DNA of 64,000 nucleotides from Holacanthus passer. Taxonomy: Eukaryota > Chordata > Actinopteri > Pomacanthidae. Below the pieces are notes generated by a model, which searched no databases, was not told the origin of the DNA, and saw nothing but the letters and a program-made list of their open reading frames with translations. The translations under genes and the position numbers were made by a program. The stretch covers positions 992,001 through 1,056,000 of the forward strand of contig JAFREQ010000035.1 in assembly GCA_025331565.1 (NCBI GenBank). Reading direction: 5' to 3'. Below, in pieces: positions 21,626-32,724 of this stretch (position 1 is the stretch's first letter; every line of letters starts with the position of its first letter).

Positions 21626-22376
21626 TTAAAGGATAATTCTGGTTTATTACAACTTGGGTCTTATTTTGTTGGTCTTGGGAATTCTTCTAAGATTATGCTC
21701 ACCAAGTTATCATCACTCAAAAAGGTCAAATGCGGCAAAAACATGAGCTGTCAAATGATCATACAGGTTTTGAATAAATCCCCAGGTTAGACAAACTTAT
21801 TTAGAAAGTTATTAAGAACAAAATAACACCAACTTTTAAATTATTATCCAAACTGTTGTGTGAACAGTTTTTTTTCCTGTGCAATGCAACATTTCAAGCG
21901 CGTTTGCTTTTCAGAACAAAAATGTAAGGAATGCATCAAACCATGTGTTTGAAGCTGCAAATGTTAGCATGTCAAAGGCAAACTCCAGCAACTCTAGAAA
22001 AAATGTTCTTTATTCCATGTCTTCTACATGGTTCATCAACCGGGGAGGCGTGTTTTTATGCATCTTACAGGAGGATAGGATTCATGTTTTAAACGAGTCA
22101 GCTGGAGATGAAGTTTTCAACCAAGTCAACATCAGCTGATTTAGTTATCCAGCTAAAATCAGCTTGAGACCATTATTTCAGCCACTGAATTGATGACCAC
22201 TGGCAAAAAAATGAGAAACCTGCTTTGTCTTTTGTCTGTCTGCAATCAAGGTTTCAAAATTGGAAGAATTTAATATGTGGTGCTCTACATTGGAAAGCCA
22301 TAGCACTCGTAACAGACTGATAACTAAAGCTATAAAAACAAGATCCTAGTGGTTATTAACCAGAGTTAACCTTTAA
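21626..22376. mobile_element. TTAA-bounded MITE with 25-bp terminal inverted repeats
   Basis: The first 25 bases (21626-21650, starting TTAAAGGATAATTCTGG) match the reverse complement of the last 25 (22352-22376, ending AACCTTTAA) at 21 positions. Both edges are TTAA. The interior of about 700 bp has only short frames (e.g. an 86-codon one at 21879-22139), so the element is non-autonomous. The left-end sequence, with ACAACTTGGGTCTTATTTT, is familiar from percomorph genomes. The superfamily (piggyBac-like by target preference) is inference. Confidence 0.8.
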
Positions 22377-23570
22377 AGATGCTTACAATGTTACCAACAT
22401 TCACTGAGTAATTTGCCGACATTTGTTGATTGCCAATACATTTTTATTCGCTCTATTATATTTTCCCTGTTAATCTTTTTCTCCAAATTACGCTACAGGT
22501 TGTACCTTTCGTTTCATTATCATTCCGATGAGAAGTTGCACGGCAGTTGGTGAACTTGTGCACGCTCTCGTCACCGACACGTGGAAAAATCACATTCGCA
22601 CTTTCATGTCATCGCGTAAGCAGTAACACATGCACAGACACTTACATGCACACACAAACACATACGCCCATACAGAGTGTCTTATTACAAACCCACACCC
22701 CATATTGAGGGATTTATTCATCAGATTCTGTGTCATCTCTGCTTATCCATGTTTCATTCATTCAGAACTGCCAGTTTTGGTTTAACTGGAAGTCAGAACA
22801 GATTTATGGGAGCTATGGGGGAGAGTCATTTTAATGTGTCTGGGCCGTGAGCGAATGGCAAATGGAGAGACACTACAGTAGTAGTGGATGGAGACCTTGA
22901 GTCTGCAGCATCATTCACTCACAATTGCCGCATCATGCCACAGTCAGCGTACTGACGATGAGTAAGAGTCTATTCATAAAAGTGGCTCTTAAAAATCTTG
23001 TCTCTCTGTTGTGCGTAGTGGATTGAGAGGTTCAAGTTGATGCTCTGACAAAACATCGCCTCTGAACAAGGTAAAACAAGTAAAGATAATGTGAGTACGG
23101 CGCACAGAGCGACGGCCATTCAGACAGACTGACAGGCGCTTCTTCTGCATCCACATCCTGTCCTCCTTGTTTACTCCGGAGGCTCTCTTTTGCATTGGCT
23201 ACAATACCTTGATGTCACCCATCGATTGTCAGCAGTTAGAGAGACGCGCGCAATGCCCTGATTAGCATACAATTAGGATTGACCTGCTGCCCCTGGGACC
23301 GGACGGAGCGAGGGATGGATGGATGGAGGGCTTTAGAGGGAGGGAAGGATGGAGGGAACAGCAGCCTGACACAGTGGCTTCTGTTTCTGCTGACACGTGC
23401 AGGACAGTGGTGGGGTCTCAGAGGGCACCGTGGGCCAAGGTGTGCCAAACCCGTATTGACGTCTGGGAGAGGTGTCTCGGCCGCACTGACGGACGCCACT
23501 ATGAGGGCTTAATGACCGTCCCAGCCAGGGAAAAGGTGTATAAATGTGTGTATGTGTATCAGTGTGTGTG
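22377..23570. other. non-coding stretch with possible regulatory parts
   Basis: Repeat-poor. Portions at 22500-22620 and 23190-23290 (GATTAGCATACAATTAGGAT) look like single-copy sequence with homeodomain-type cores. A GGAT/GGAG-rich patch lies at 23310-23355. The frames over 23236-23571 are unrecognisable and overlap on both strands. Confidence 0.35.
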
Positions 23571-23574
23571 AGGT

Positions 23575-23601
23575 AGAGAGTGAAGAGAGTGAAGAGAGTT
23601 G
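23575..23601. repeat. 9-bp tandem repeat, three units
   Basis: Three consecutive units of AGAGAGTGA, the last with one or two changes. Small minisatellite-like repeat. Confidence 0.8.
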
Positions 23602-23695
23602 GAGAAGTGATCCAGGACTTTTTAACTATAATACTTTGTCCAGCAAATACAGATACCTGCATGATGTCACATTTGGAAAATATACTATGATTGTA

Positions 23696-23785
23696 CGGCT
23701 GCAACTTACTATTCTTTTCTCTTTCTATTCATTGGTTGATTATTTTTCTGTTTGTAAAATGTTTTTTTAAATATGCGTCTCAGCA
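23696..23785 (+). mobile_element. hAT-type element fragment
   Basis: Starts CGGCTGCAACTTACTATTC and continues with ATTGGTTGATTATTTTTCTG. This resembles the left end of the complete element at 36262-36536 (TAGGGCTGCAACTAATGATT). Only about 90 bp is kept and no right end is seen, so it is a truncated relative. Confidence 0.55.
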
Positions 23786-23799
23786 TTCTGTGATTCCAC

Positions 23800-24280
23800 T
23801 CTTAGCAATCCTGGAGGCATGGCTGTGTGGATGGCAATGTTGGTGTGTCAGTCAGTCAGTCCACAACTTTGGTCCAGACTAAAATAACCCAACAAGTATT
23901 AGATGGATTGCCATGACATTTGGTACCAGACAGTGTATCATAATGACTTTACCTCTAGCGCCACCATGGAGGTGACATTTGTCATTTAATTTTCTTCTCA
24001 TTTCATTTGTGCAATACTTTGGTTTATAGCCAAATAGATTAAATTACATTAGATTAAAGATTGAAATAGAGCAAATTATTGGCATTAGCCTCAACCTCAG
24101 CAAAATCAGCACGCAAACATGCTGAACTAGTCTAGTTGAAGCACTATTACCGTGCAAAACTTTCACATTCTCGTCGTGAGCATATAAAAGTGCTGATGTT
24201 AGTATTTATCTCACAGCACTGCTCTGTCTCATGGAGCTGCTACCATGGCTGTAGACACTTGGATTTCTTGAGGAACACTG
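23800..24280 (+). mobile_element. dispersed repeat family C, copy 2
   Basis: Order of recognisable segments: GATGGCAATGTTGGTGTGTC, CAGTCCACAACTTTGGTCC, ATTAGATGGATTGCCATGAC, TCTAGCGCCACCATGGAGG, CAATACTTTGGTTTATAGCC, GTGCTGATGTTAGTATTTAT, GGAGCTGCTACCATGGCTG and TAGACACTTGG. It corresponds to the left, middle and far-right parts of the same family as 19795-20050; the two share the TCTAG(T/C)G(G/C)CA(T/C)CAT box and the ACTTTG-TT-AT segment. Non-coding. Confidence 0.75.
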
Positions 24281-24764
24281 GCGTAATAGAAAATAGATAC
24301 CTGAATTCTCCGAGGTGCCCAATGCTCAAAACATGCCCTTCCAGTGCAGGCAGGTGTTTCTGTTCTTGTAACAACAAAAATAATTCATCATCTCCAAAGA
24401 CACAGAAATATTCGCTCACTCAGTCGTGTCATCGGAGTAAATTATTTGAACTTTGCCTTTTTGAACTGTGTGTTAAATGGTTGCAGGTGAGTCACTGCAG
24501 CAGAGATATGCAGCTGACACTGGTTAACTGTCCATGAATTCATATGAGCGGAGCATGCTGAAATATAAAAATGTTCCACTAAAATGAAGCATTGCTTTGG
24601 GAAACCGTTGTAATTCTCTCACTGGCCTCTTAATGACCTCTCATGCCTTTACTTTAATGGAGATTCATGTGTTTGAAGATTTGACCTTTCTATTATCTCC
24701 TCTGGTGTGATCTGTTGTCATCTCACTCTTCCCATTCTTCTCTCCTCTGCTGACACACCTACAG
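24281..24764. other. non-coding stretch ending in an acceptor-like tract
   Basis: Ordinary sequence. From about 24720 it becomes pyrimidine-rich (CATTCTTCTCTCCTCTGC) and ends CACACCTACAG, a good 3' splice-site layout in front of the candidate exon at 24765. Confidence 0.4.
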
Positions 24765-24813
24765 GTCCGGGCCGGCTACCTCTGCGGCTGCAGCAGTGAA
24801 GCCTTAATCAGAG
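24765..24813 (+). CDS. candidate 49-nt microexon, gene unknown
   Basis: A pyrimidine tract and ACAG precede, and GAG/GTGCGT follows, giving plausible acceptor and donor sites. Only one of three frames is open; it encodes VRAGYLCGCSSEALIR plus one extra base, with mostly C or G third positions, unlike the AT-rich flanks. The peptide has a Cys-x-Cys pair but matches nothing I recognise. The exon would be 16 codons plus 1 nt, so it would shift phase. Chance remains possible for such a short segment; mRNA evidence or conservation of the peptide would decide. Confidence 0.25.
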
Positions 24814-26035
24814 GTGCGTATCAATACTATCGAACCCAGAAATCCCCTTGTGTCCCATGGCGTTTGTTCTGATGCATTGACGTACTATTGACGGAAACAG
24901 GACGGCCAGCAGTGACAAATTAAAATGTCAGCTGTGGCAAAGGTGAGCCTCGCCTCTCCTCCCCACATCCTCAAGGTGGGGTGACAGGCCATCAGCTGAA
25001 CGATTCCTGATAAAATGCTGACACCTCACTCACACACTCGCATACACACACCAACAAGGACATTGGTGACAAGGGGAGTTGCATATTGAAAGGAAGCGAG
25101 TCAGGTGAGAGGACAAGCAGGGGGATAAACTGTGACATAATTGATGATAGAATTTAGTGGATTTTGGTTATAACAGAGCTAAAACTGTTGTGTGCCCTCA
25201 TTCAAATATTCTAGTCTAAATTACACATCAGTTATTTAGCAACTTCTTTGCAGCTCAGTAAAATATGATTACAGAGTGCTGATGAAAACTGTAATTACAC
25301 AAATGAGAGCATTTTCCAAGAATCAGATAAATTATAATGCCGGTGCACAGTTGTGTCATTTAGCATGAGGAGGCTTGATGCACGTTGATTTCATGCAGCG
25401 TGTTTGGAGGAGTGAGATGAAATGAAGACAGAGTGACGGAGGACGCGAGCGCTAGGCATGCTGTCAACATTTAAATATCATCAGGCCTGTGCGTGTGCTC
25501 CCACCAGTCTGCCCACACACGCGGCGCACAGATCGAGTATATCAAGCTTTGCAAGAACTTGAGCCTCCTCGTCTCTCTTCTGACTCTCTTTTGACTGTTT
25601 TGACAGTTGATCGGGATGTAATTGTGGCTACTTAAAAATGTGCTCCTCCACACATTAATCTGTCAATGTCATTCTCCTGATGTTCCAGCTGTTCTCTGGT
25701 TGTAATGCTGCTGCATTGTTGATGAGCGTAACTCTGACAGCCAACTGTCCAAACTGGGCCGGGACGGCTTTGGTAGCCCGGCCTCAAGAGAACCCTCATC
25801 AGCCAACCAGGGTCAAGGACTGCCACTGATTGACAGCTCCATTTAAGTTAGATCTACATTAAGTCATTGTGTTTACATGACGTGCATTCCCAACTTCCAG
25901 GGACTAATGAACGCCTGAACTGTAAGGGTGTCTGGTTTCCCCGGCCCGGAGACTGCTCTGATATCCTGCTGTTGTAAGTAATGGATGGAGGGAGTGGTAC
26001 TGTCGGTATCAGGTTTGTTTTATTCATGTTCTCTG
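24814..26035. other. non-coding stretch with possible regulatory parts
   Basis: Repeat-poor. A short GTGAGCC donor-like site follows ATGTCAGCTGTGGCAAAG at 24944, but nothing else supports a first exon. GTCATTTAGCATGAGGAGGC at 25355 and CATTTAAATATCATCAGGCC near 25469 are candidate conserved words. No gene is supportable. Confidence 0.35.
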
Positions 26036-26039
26036 TTGC

Positions 26040-26225
26040 AATATTAAGCCTGCTATCGAGCCATCCTTGACTGACCTGTACTGCCTCTGCAGTAAGAACA
26101 GACCAACTCCTCGCCTCGCTCCTATGTAGCCCAGATTCAGCCTAATCAACATGAGCTGTAGTCTAATTTATGCATCAGCATGCGATTTACAGAACAAACA
26201 TTAGCATAGCATCTGTCAACACAGT
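26040..26225. promoter_or_regulatory. candidate conserved non-coding element
   Basis: Repeat-free block containing CAGCCTAATCAACATGAGC, GTCTAATTTATGCATCAGC, GCATGCGATTTAC and AACATTAGCATAGC. TTTATGCAT is octamer/POU-like and TAATC/ATTAG are homeodomain-type cores. No frame is credible. Conservation is untested. Confidence 0.35.
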
Positions 26226-27449
26226 CCTATACGTCTTGAGAAAAAATGATTTATATGAGGGTAAATCTGCATCATCCTGCCCGTCACTTAAAACAGATAT
26301 ACAACATTGTTTCGCAAATGGCATTTTAATATGACGCTCATGCATTTAAAAACAAAAACACGGGCAGCAAAAGGCAAACAGGTCAGCTGCTCCTGTCCCC
26401 CACTCCCCTCACTCGTTCTCCGATAGACAAACAACTCTGAGTTTCTGTCCTCTACTAAAAGTCGCCTGTCACTGAAAGTTTGGCATCATCCACGCAAATC
26501 AATAAAATAAATATCTTACCCATCATAGATTCGTAAAATCCACCTCACCGTGTGCACGTCCTACTGTACAGTTTGTGCAACATTCATTTTCTTTTTACTT
26601 CCATGTTCATGAAGTTTGAGGTCTGACTGTCATTGTGCTGTCCTCGCAGTGAGTCGTCCTTATTCCAGAGCCAAACCATGTGAGGTCCTCTAACAAGCAC
26701 AAGAGGTAACTTTTCTTAGTTACTTATTGAAAATTCACAGAAAAACAGATATGAACGGCAGCAGTAGATGTTTTCACACTGTGCTCTCTGCTGGGCCTCA
26801 TCATCTCTGAGGGGAATTCCCTGCACTAATACTCCTGATGGTGAATGTCTTTGAGGGGTCACTGCAGCACTCTTCTACTCCACAGAGTTAAAAGCATCCA
26901 AACAGGGTGCAGAACAGTAATGAATGACATTTAAAATGGCAAAATCAGTAGATTTGATTGTGGGGTCAAAGCAACTCTGATTTAAATTCAATCCATTGAG
27001 TTCAACTTCCATGAACTTGGTGCTGATTAAACAAACAAGATGTAACATGTTGCATTACACACACTACATATATACATGCATCTATTTCTAAGTGCAAAAA
27101 AGAGAAAAAAACAGCAAAATTTCTTTTTTTGTGGTAACATCGAACAAGGGCTGAGTGGGTCATCGTTTTCCAAAAGCTCAGTCTTTCTCATCCAGATTAA
27201 AATGTGGGGCCCAGTTTTTGCATTTATCCACTCCAGAGAACGTTTGAAACCATCTTTAGTTTACCTGCTCGAATTTTCTCAATTCCTGGATGCCTTGACA
27301 TAACTTCAAACTACCCTAAATACATAAAAAGCATCTGTCCTTAGGCAATTTCTGACTTACTGTATCTTACTGTATCTGTATCTCTTTAACCGAATCACAC
27401 ACATTTAAGCTGTTCTGTGTGATCTCCTTTTGATTAACTAATGTAATAT
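26226..27449. other. AT-rich non-coding stretch
   Basis: Ordinary AT-rich sequence, with A-rich runs near 27096-27120. No gene, RNA or family-level repeat recognised. Confidence 0.5.
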
Positions 27450-27527
27450 TTTTCACTTCCATTCACTGAGCCTCCTCTGAAACTTGTTGGAGCCCCCCGG
27501 AGAGGCCTCCCACTTTGAAAACCTCTG
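27450..27527 (-). mobile_element. hAT-type element end fragment
   Basis: Ends GAGAGGCCTCCCACTTTGAAAACCTCTG preceded by GGAGCCCCCCGG. This resembles the terminus of a hAT-type element common in fish (GGCCCCCC...TTTGAGAACC(A/T)CTG). Only one end is present. Family assignment from memory. Confidence 0.4.
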
Positions 27528-28289
27528 TTTTAAACATTTCTGGGTGTGGAAATTGGCGGCTTAGCGTGGACAAAAGGCCAAAATAGAGAGAAAAACATGA
27601 TTAGAATAAACCAGCATACTGTGACTGCACCGAAGTGACTGTGCTTATGAGTCATTCAAAGACATTTGTATGAATGTCTCTTTTGTACTTATAAGCATGA
27701 ACATATTTTTTTCTTGTGCTTTTGAGTGAAGCATCTTATGATGCATCAAAATAAAGGACTTGATTGTATGAAGGTCTTCACATCTCCGACAGATCCTGTA
27801 TAAATGGAGTATCTGTAGAGACAGTCAACAACTCCCTGGCTCATTTTCTACAGATGTCGCAGCTGTGATAGGGACACTGGTCACTTCTATTTCTGTCTCT
27901 GCTCTTTGCTCATTTTCAGTATTTCTCTCTTCCGTGTGACAAATGGACACCACACAGGTCCATGAGTAATTTTTCAGCGATTCATTTACACTGTATATAT
28001 TTTGCAGTAATGTTTGTGTAACGGTAAGACATTTTAGCATTTTTCATAGTGTTGACCAGCGTGTTCACTTTATTTTTGGCAGCTTGCGCACACACACGCA
28101 CTCACAAAGTGCTGTAATGTCTCTCTGGGAAGCTTTTCAATTCTCATGGTGATTTGATGATTTTTTTTTTTTTAATACACAGAAAAACAAAAAGACTTTA
28201 CTGAGTGAAGATGAATAACAACCTCTCAATATTATATTTAAAAAATGAATGAGTAATGTTTGATTAAATTAAAGTTCAGCGATTTGAAG
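27528..28289. other. AT-rich non-coding stretch
   Basis: AT-rich, with a T14 tract near 28160-28173. Short frames only. Confidence 0.5.
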
Positions 28290-28830
28290 CTGTTTTGAAT
28301 GTCTGGAACTGCTACAGTAAAACACTGCACATCAGTCTCAGATGAATGATTTGCATGTCTCTCCATGAAATGCATTTACATGTGTGAGGGAGCCTATAGC
28401 TTTGTGGCTTGCAGAGATAACATTTCTTGGGATACAATAATTCTACATTGTCTGTGACTTTGGATGTTTGTGTTTCTGTATTTGGAGGAATATGGTGAAG
28501 CCAACTGCAAGTCAAAATTACTGGAGTTGTGTTTTCTGACCACCTTTGACTGTGAGTCCAATATTCACTCTCTTTTAGCTCTGCTTTTGGTCTGCACCTG
28601 CTCCTGAGGCAAATATCTGACTCTTTAGCTCCTAAATACGCCACTAAGTTGTCTGATATTTGGTGGTGGGGAAGTAGTGTACAGTAGGTTTTAGAGTTTT
28701 TTGGCGTCTAAAAACAACACTGATGAGAGTCGTGAGTGTAAAAAAACATGAAAGCTGTGAGCTGTAAAACCAAAACAGTAAGCTGAAAGACGCTAAAATG
28801 CTTCGTAGAGCTGAACGCAACTGTGGAATT
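28290..28830 (-). mobile_element. dispersed repeat family A, reverse copy
   Basis: Reverse complement of 28555-28631 matches 2401-2476 closely, for example AGCTAAAAGAGAGTGAATAT and the CCTCAGGAG word. Beyond the shared core, AAGCTGAAAGACGCTAAAAT and CGTAGAGCTGAACGCAACTG at about 28781-28822 are also familiar repeat wording. Limits are approximate; the copy is much longer than the one near 2.4 kb. Non-coding. Confidence 0.7.
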
Positions 28831-29535
28831 ATGTGGTAATTGTCAATATTTCACTCCCTCACATTCAGTAATTTGATCCATTGTTTATATCAAAATATTG
28901 ATTACATCAGCTTTCACTGACTTTAACTGTAGAAGACGTGTTGATGACAAATCCCAAACAGATTTAGAAGTGAATCAGCAAGCTTGAAATCACCTGCCTC
29001 ACTAATAGGGCTGGTATTCATTGGATAATTTTAGCAAGTCCATTCAGGGTCAATTTGCCAACTTTTGCTGATGTTTTGCTCTTGACTGCATGAACAAAAT
29101 ATTCTGACTTTGAATTTCCATCCTTATGCAGCGCTTGTAATGGCTTATGAGGATAATGGGTTTTCCTTCTACATGTCAAACTGAGAGAAAAAAAACTTCA
29201 GGAACGTTTCACTGTGTGGCTGAAAATACAATCTACTATATTGTTAAATTATCCAAGAGATTCCTATTTTCTGAGTAATATTGAGGTCATTGTTAAATGT
29301 TTTTGAAATACACTCCCAACACCCCAGGTCGTATTTTCTATGGTTGCTCCTCTCAGTTGGTCTTGGAGATTTTTAAGATCAGCGCTCAATAATAGAGACC
29401 TAAATTGTGAGCTACATAAAATTACACTCGCAAACATTCACACTAAATAATTTGCAGTGAAGCCGGTCGTTAGTGCTGTTTCAAAAACCATCTCCTTCAT
29501 GTCACAGCAAAGTGTACTCTCAGCCTTGTTACAGA
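28831..29535. other. AT-rich non-coding stretch
   Basis: No gene, no recognised family-level repeat. A small A-rich patch lies at 29188-29195. Confidence 0.5.
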
Positions 29536-29539
29536 AAGT

Positions 29540-29685
29540 CATCCCTCCCTTATTTCCCTTCATCTCCATCATTTCTCATCTATTACCATCTTTCTCTCTC
29601 GCTTTCCTCTTTGCCTCATCTTCATTATCCCCCTCCCTCCTTGCCGCTTCTCTCTCTCATCTGCATCTCTTGCTCTCTACCTGCG
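29540..29685. repeat. pyrimidine-rich low-complexity tract
   Basis: Plus strand nearly all C and T (TCATCTCC, CTCTCTC, CCCTCCC words). The Ser/Leu/Pro-rich frames across it are artefacts of composition. Confidence 0.75.
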
Positions 29686-30261
29686 TTTGCTCGCCGCCTT
29701 CCTGGTGGTGGAGCCGTGGCCCAGACCTGGTGGTCGTGGGGTTCCAGATGGTCTGGCTGGCAGAAGGTTCAGAACTGACCCCTCGGCAGCTGATCCTGTC
29801 CTACCTCAAACCCCAGGGGGTCCGGGAGGGAACACATATCTCAAGCAAGATGAGAGGCAGAGGACAGGAGAGGGACCGGGGGCTGGGGGAGAATTGCGTA
29901 ACAGCTGAACCTGTCATTGACTGCATCTCATCCTCAAACAGTCTGAGGCTGTTTCTTTCAAAGTGTCTCCACTTCAGAGTTGTTTGAAGCGCAGGCACAC
30001 ACACTTTGCTATCACTCAAGTGCTGTGTTACAAAAAAAACTGACTTGAATAGTAGAGGGAGGGAGTTGGGAAAAGGAAAAAAAAAACAGACAATATCGTA
30101 TTACAGACAGACGTGTGAGAGAGAATTCAAGACAATGAGGGAGGGAGAGTGGAAAGGAAGAGTCAGCGAGGCATGGATGACAGCTTGTGACGCCACATTA
30201 GTCATTGTGCAAGAAGACAGAGGTGTCTACACGGCCTCTTTAGCACTGTCTCCTCTAATGG

Positions 30262-30262
<1 letters not shown>
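29686..30262. other. GC-rich then purine-rich non-coding stretch
   Basis: A GC-rich patch at 29690-29890 has frames open on several readings, including a 73-codon Gly/Pro/Arg-rich one; no domain is recognised and the three frames look equally plausible, which argues against coding. From 30050 on it is purine-rich. Confidence 0.4.
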
Positions 30263-30298
<36 letters not shown>

Positions 30299-30394
30299 AG
30301 GAGGTGCGATTGCCCACAGCCTATGGTGCGTCCCGCCAATGCTGCCTGTGTTTAGACAGCGGCTGCAGCAGTGTTGATGGAAACACACGGGGGG

Positions 30395-30435
<41 letters not shown>

Positions 30436-30867
30436 TGGGGGGGAGCAGGGCAGTGCTAATTGGGACAGAAGATCGGGGTCAGGAAGAAAAGAAGGAGAAG
30501 GGAAGAGGAGTCGAGGAGAGACAGGGAGTCCTCGAGCCCTCCGGTGGCTCACTCTGCTTAATGATGCGTCTCTCTCGTAATTAGCAGACGGTAATTAACG
30601 CTCGGATCACCTGGGTCTCTGTGGGTCACATTCCCTCTCTTTGCCACTCCACATCCACGCCTCGCTACAAACAAGCGCCAGTCACATCCCAGTGGTCCAG
30701 CCCTGCAGACCTCCCAACAGCCCCTGTGGCTCAGACTTTGCTAATAAAAGCATTCCTTCCATATGGGACAGGCATTTTATGGATTTATCTATGGCTCTGT
30801 CTAAACCAGCTTGTGTTTATTTTCTTGCGTTTGTCTGTTTGTCGCTGCTTCAGCACCGCTCTGCTTC

Positions 30868-30900
<33 letters not shown>
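30263..30900. repeat. cluster of three (GT)n microsatellites
   Basis: GT tracts at 30263-30295, 30399-30434 and 30875-30900, all in the same orientation. Between the second and third, a repeat-free patch at 30556-30615 (TCTCGTAATTAGCAGACGG, GTAATTAACGCTCGG) has two TAATTA-type cores and may be a small conserved element. Confidence 0.85.
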
Positions 30901-31735
30901 CACGGTAAGTGAGTTTATATGGGAGGCAGCCAGTGTTTTGTACACACGGTCTGTCAGGCTGTGTTAGAGTGGGCCTCACCTCCAGGCTGGTTTAAATATT
31001 AAGACTGAGTGGTGGCTCAACATGCATATTTTAATGCAGCCCTTGTGTGGATGCAAGAAGTGGCACATTACTGATCATTCAACACTGCAAAACTTCACAC
31101 TCCCAACTTAATTATCATGATCTGAATGAGCCGGACCGCACGCACCTACCTGACCTTAATGAGCCACACACACTGTGCACGACAGAAATAGGCCCTCACA
31201 CACATAAACACACATTTGGTTGCACACAAACACATGCAAACAAAAATACACACAGATGGTGGCGCAACACACAATATGCTTTTGCTGGCTTGCTCCACGA
31301 CCGTTAATAAAACATGGAGTTGGTGAGACATTCATTCTAGACAAACCCATCTCCAAACAAGGCTTTGTGTTTAATAATACAGATATGAATTTATCCATAT
31401 CTCTTCTCCTCTGTTTCTTCACTTGTGTGCCCTGGGATTGGGTATGGTGGGTTTTGCCCCCCAGGGGTGGCGACGGCCCGTGGGATGTTCACTTTCTTAT
31501 TAATTGAATTTTAAAGTGACCTTGCAGTGATATTGATCTTCATTTGATGAAACACACACACACACACACGCTCACACACGGGGAGACACACACACATCCA
31601 TCCTGCCTTATGCATCCTTCACAAGCTCAAGGTTAGCGTAGCAGCAAAGTAAGCAGCGAGTTAGAGTGCTTCGTGGTGTAGAATATTTGTCAGACTTCTG
31701 TGATGGCTGAAGTTTGGGAGTTGTGCTGAGCCGTG
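30901..31735. other. CA-rich non-coding stretch
   Basis: Scattered CACACA words and a CA tract at 31552-31569. Short frames on both strands overlap and none is recognisable. Confidence 0.5.
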
Positions 31736-31739
31736 CAAT

Positions 31740-31930
31740 AACGGAGGAAGAGGCCGGCAGAAGAGACGAGAGGAAGAGGAAGGTGGAGGAAGGGGAAAAT
31801 GGAGTGTGAGTGAGGGAAGGAGGAGGGAGTCCAAAGTGCTCGGTGAAGTCAGTGTGGTGGTGAGTAGAGAGGGAAAAGAGAAAGCAAAGGGTGTTATTGT
31901 GTGACTGGATTTTAAGGAAGTGAAGAGGAA
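31740..31930. repeat. purine-rich low-complexity tract
   Basis: About 190 bp where the plus strand is mainly G and A (GGAAGAGG, AGAGGAAG, GGAGG words). Possible triplex-forming DNA. Confidence 0.75.
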
Positions 31931-32715
31931 GTGAGTGCAGGGTACAGCCAGGTGTGAGGGAGAGAAAGACTCCTCTGACCTATTTTAAAGAGTTTGGATG
32001 CTGCTTGGCCTCAGCTTCCCCACTAGCAGCTCCCTCTTCTGGTGCAAAACCAGTAATGCACACAGGAACAAGCTCTATTAAGTGTTTTCATTCCTCATTA
32101 GTTGCAATGAAAGTCAGATTTTTACAAATTGCTTGCGTCTGAATTCTCTCATCCATCACTTTGCCCGTTAACACCAGCTGTCAGAATGAATTTTGGTCTT
32201 CAACACCAAAACAGAGGGAAGCTGTTGATGACTGTGAATGGAGGAAACAGTTCGGAGATACCTGAATGTCTCTTATCTGTGATGAAGATCTCTTTTTCCT
32301 TGAAGAGAAGTACTTATAATTTCATCTTCGGCACGTTAATTCTTTCGGGTTTCATGTGAAAACATGGGGTTAGTGTGTCGCATGTGGCTGTGTCACACCC
32401 ACGAGTGTGAGAACGATCGAGCGACTGTGTGTGTCCGTGTGTGGGTGTGTGCTCCCATGTCTGCATGGGAGTGTGAGGGCGTGAAGGAAGAATCTCAACA
32501 CAAATTCAAATCCACTGCTTTATTTATACTTGTCAATCTGTGGAACTCTGTCCAATCATCTCATTTGTTTCCACTTGAATCGGACAGACAGAAATATCTC
32601 AGATCACAACAGGAGACTTTTTGAAGCAAAAATCATGTCTTTTTTATACTTGACAGAGTTTTACTCAATGCAGTGAAGTTTTGTGTAGCACCGAAATGTG
32701 TTGACAGTCATTATG
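31931..32715. other. non-coding stretch, no gene seen
   Basis: Ordinary sequence with a GT-rich patch near 32425-32460. No recognised gene or element. Confidence 0.5.
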
Positions 32716-32724
32716 TGCTATTAG

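Noticed and set aside
24928..24948. Possible first coding exon: an ATG in A-rich context, six codons, then a GTGAGC donor-like site
   Set aside because: Six codons is too little evidence and no promoter is visible upstream.
29457..29987. 176-codon frame and an overlapping Gly/Pro-rich 73-codon frame
   Set aside because: The first half is a CT-rich tract. All three readings of the GC-rich part look equally open, so no frame stands out.
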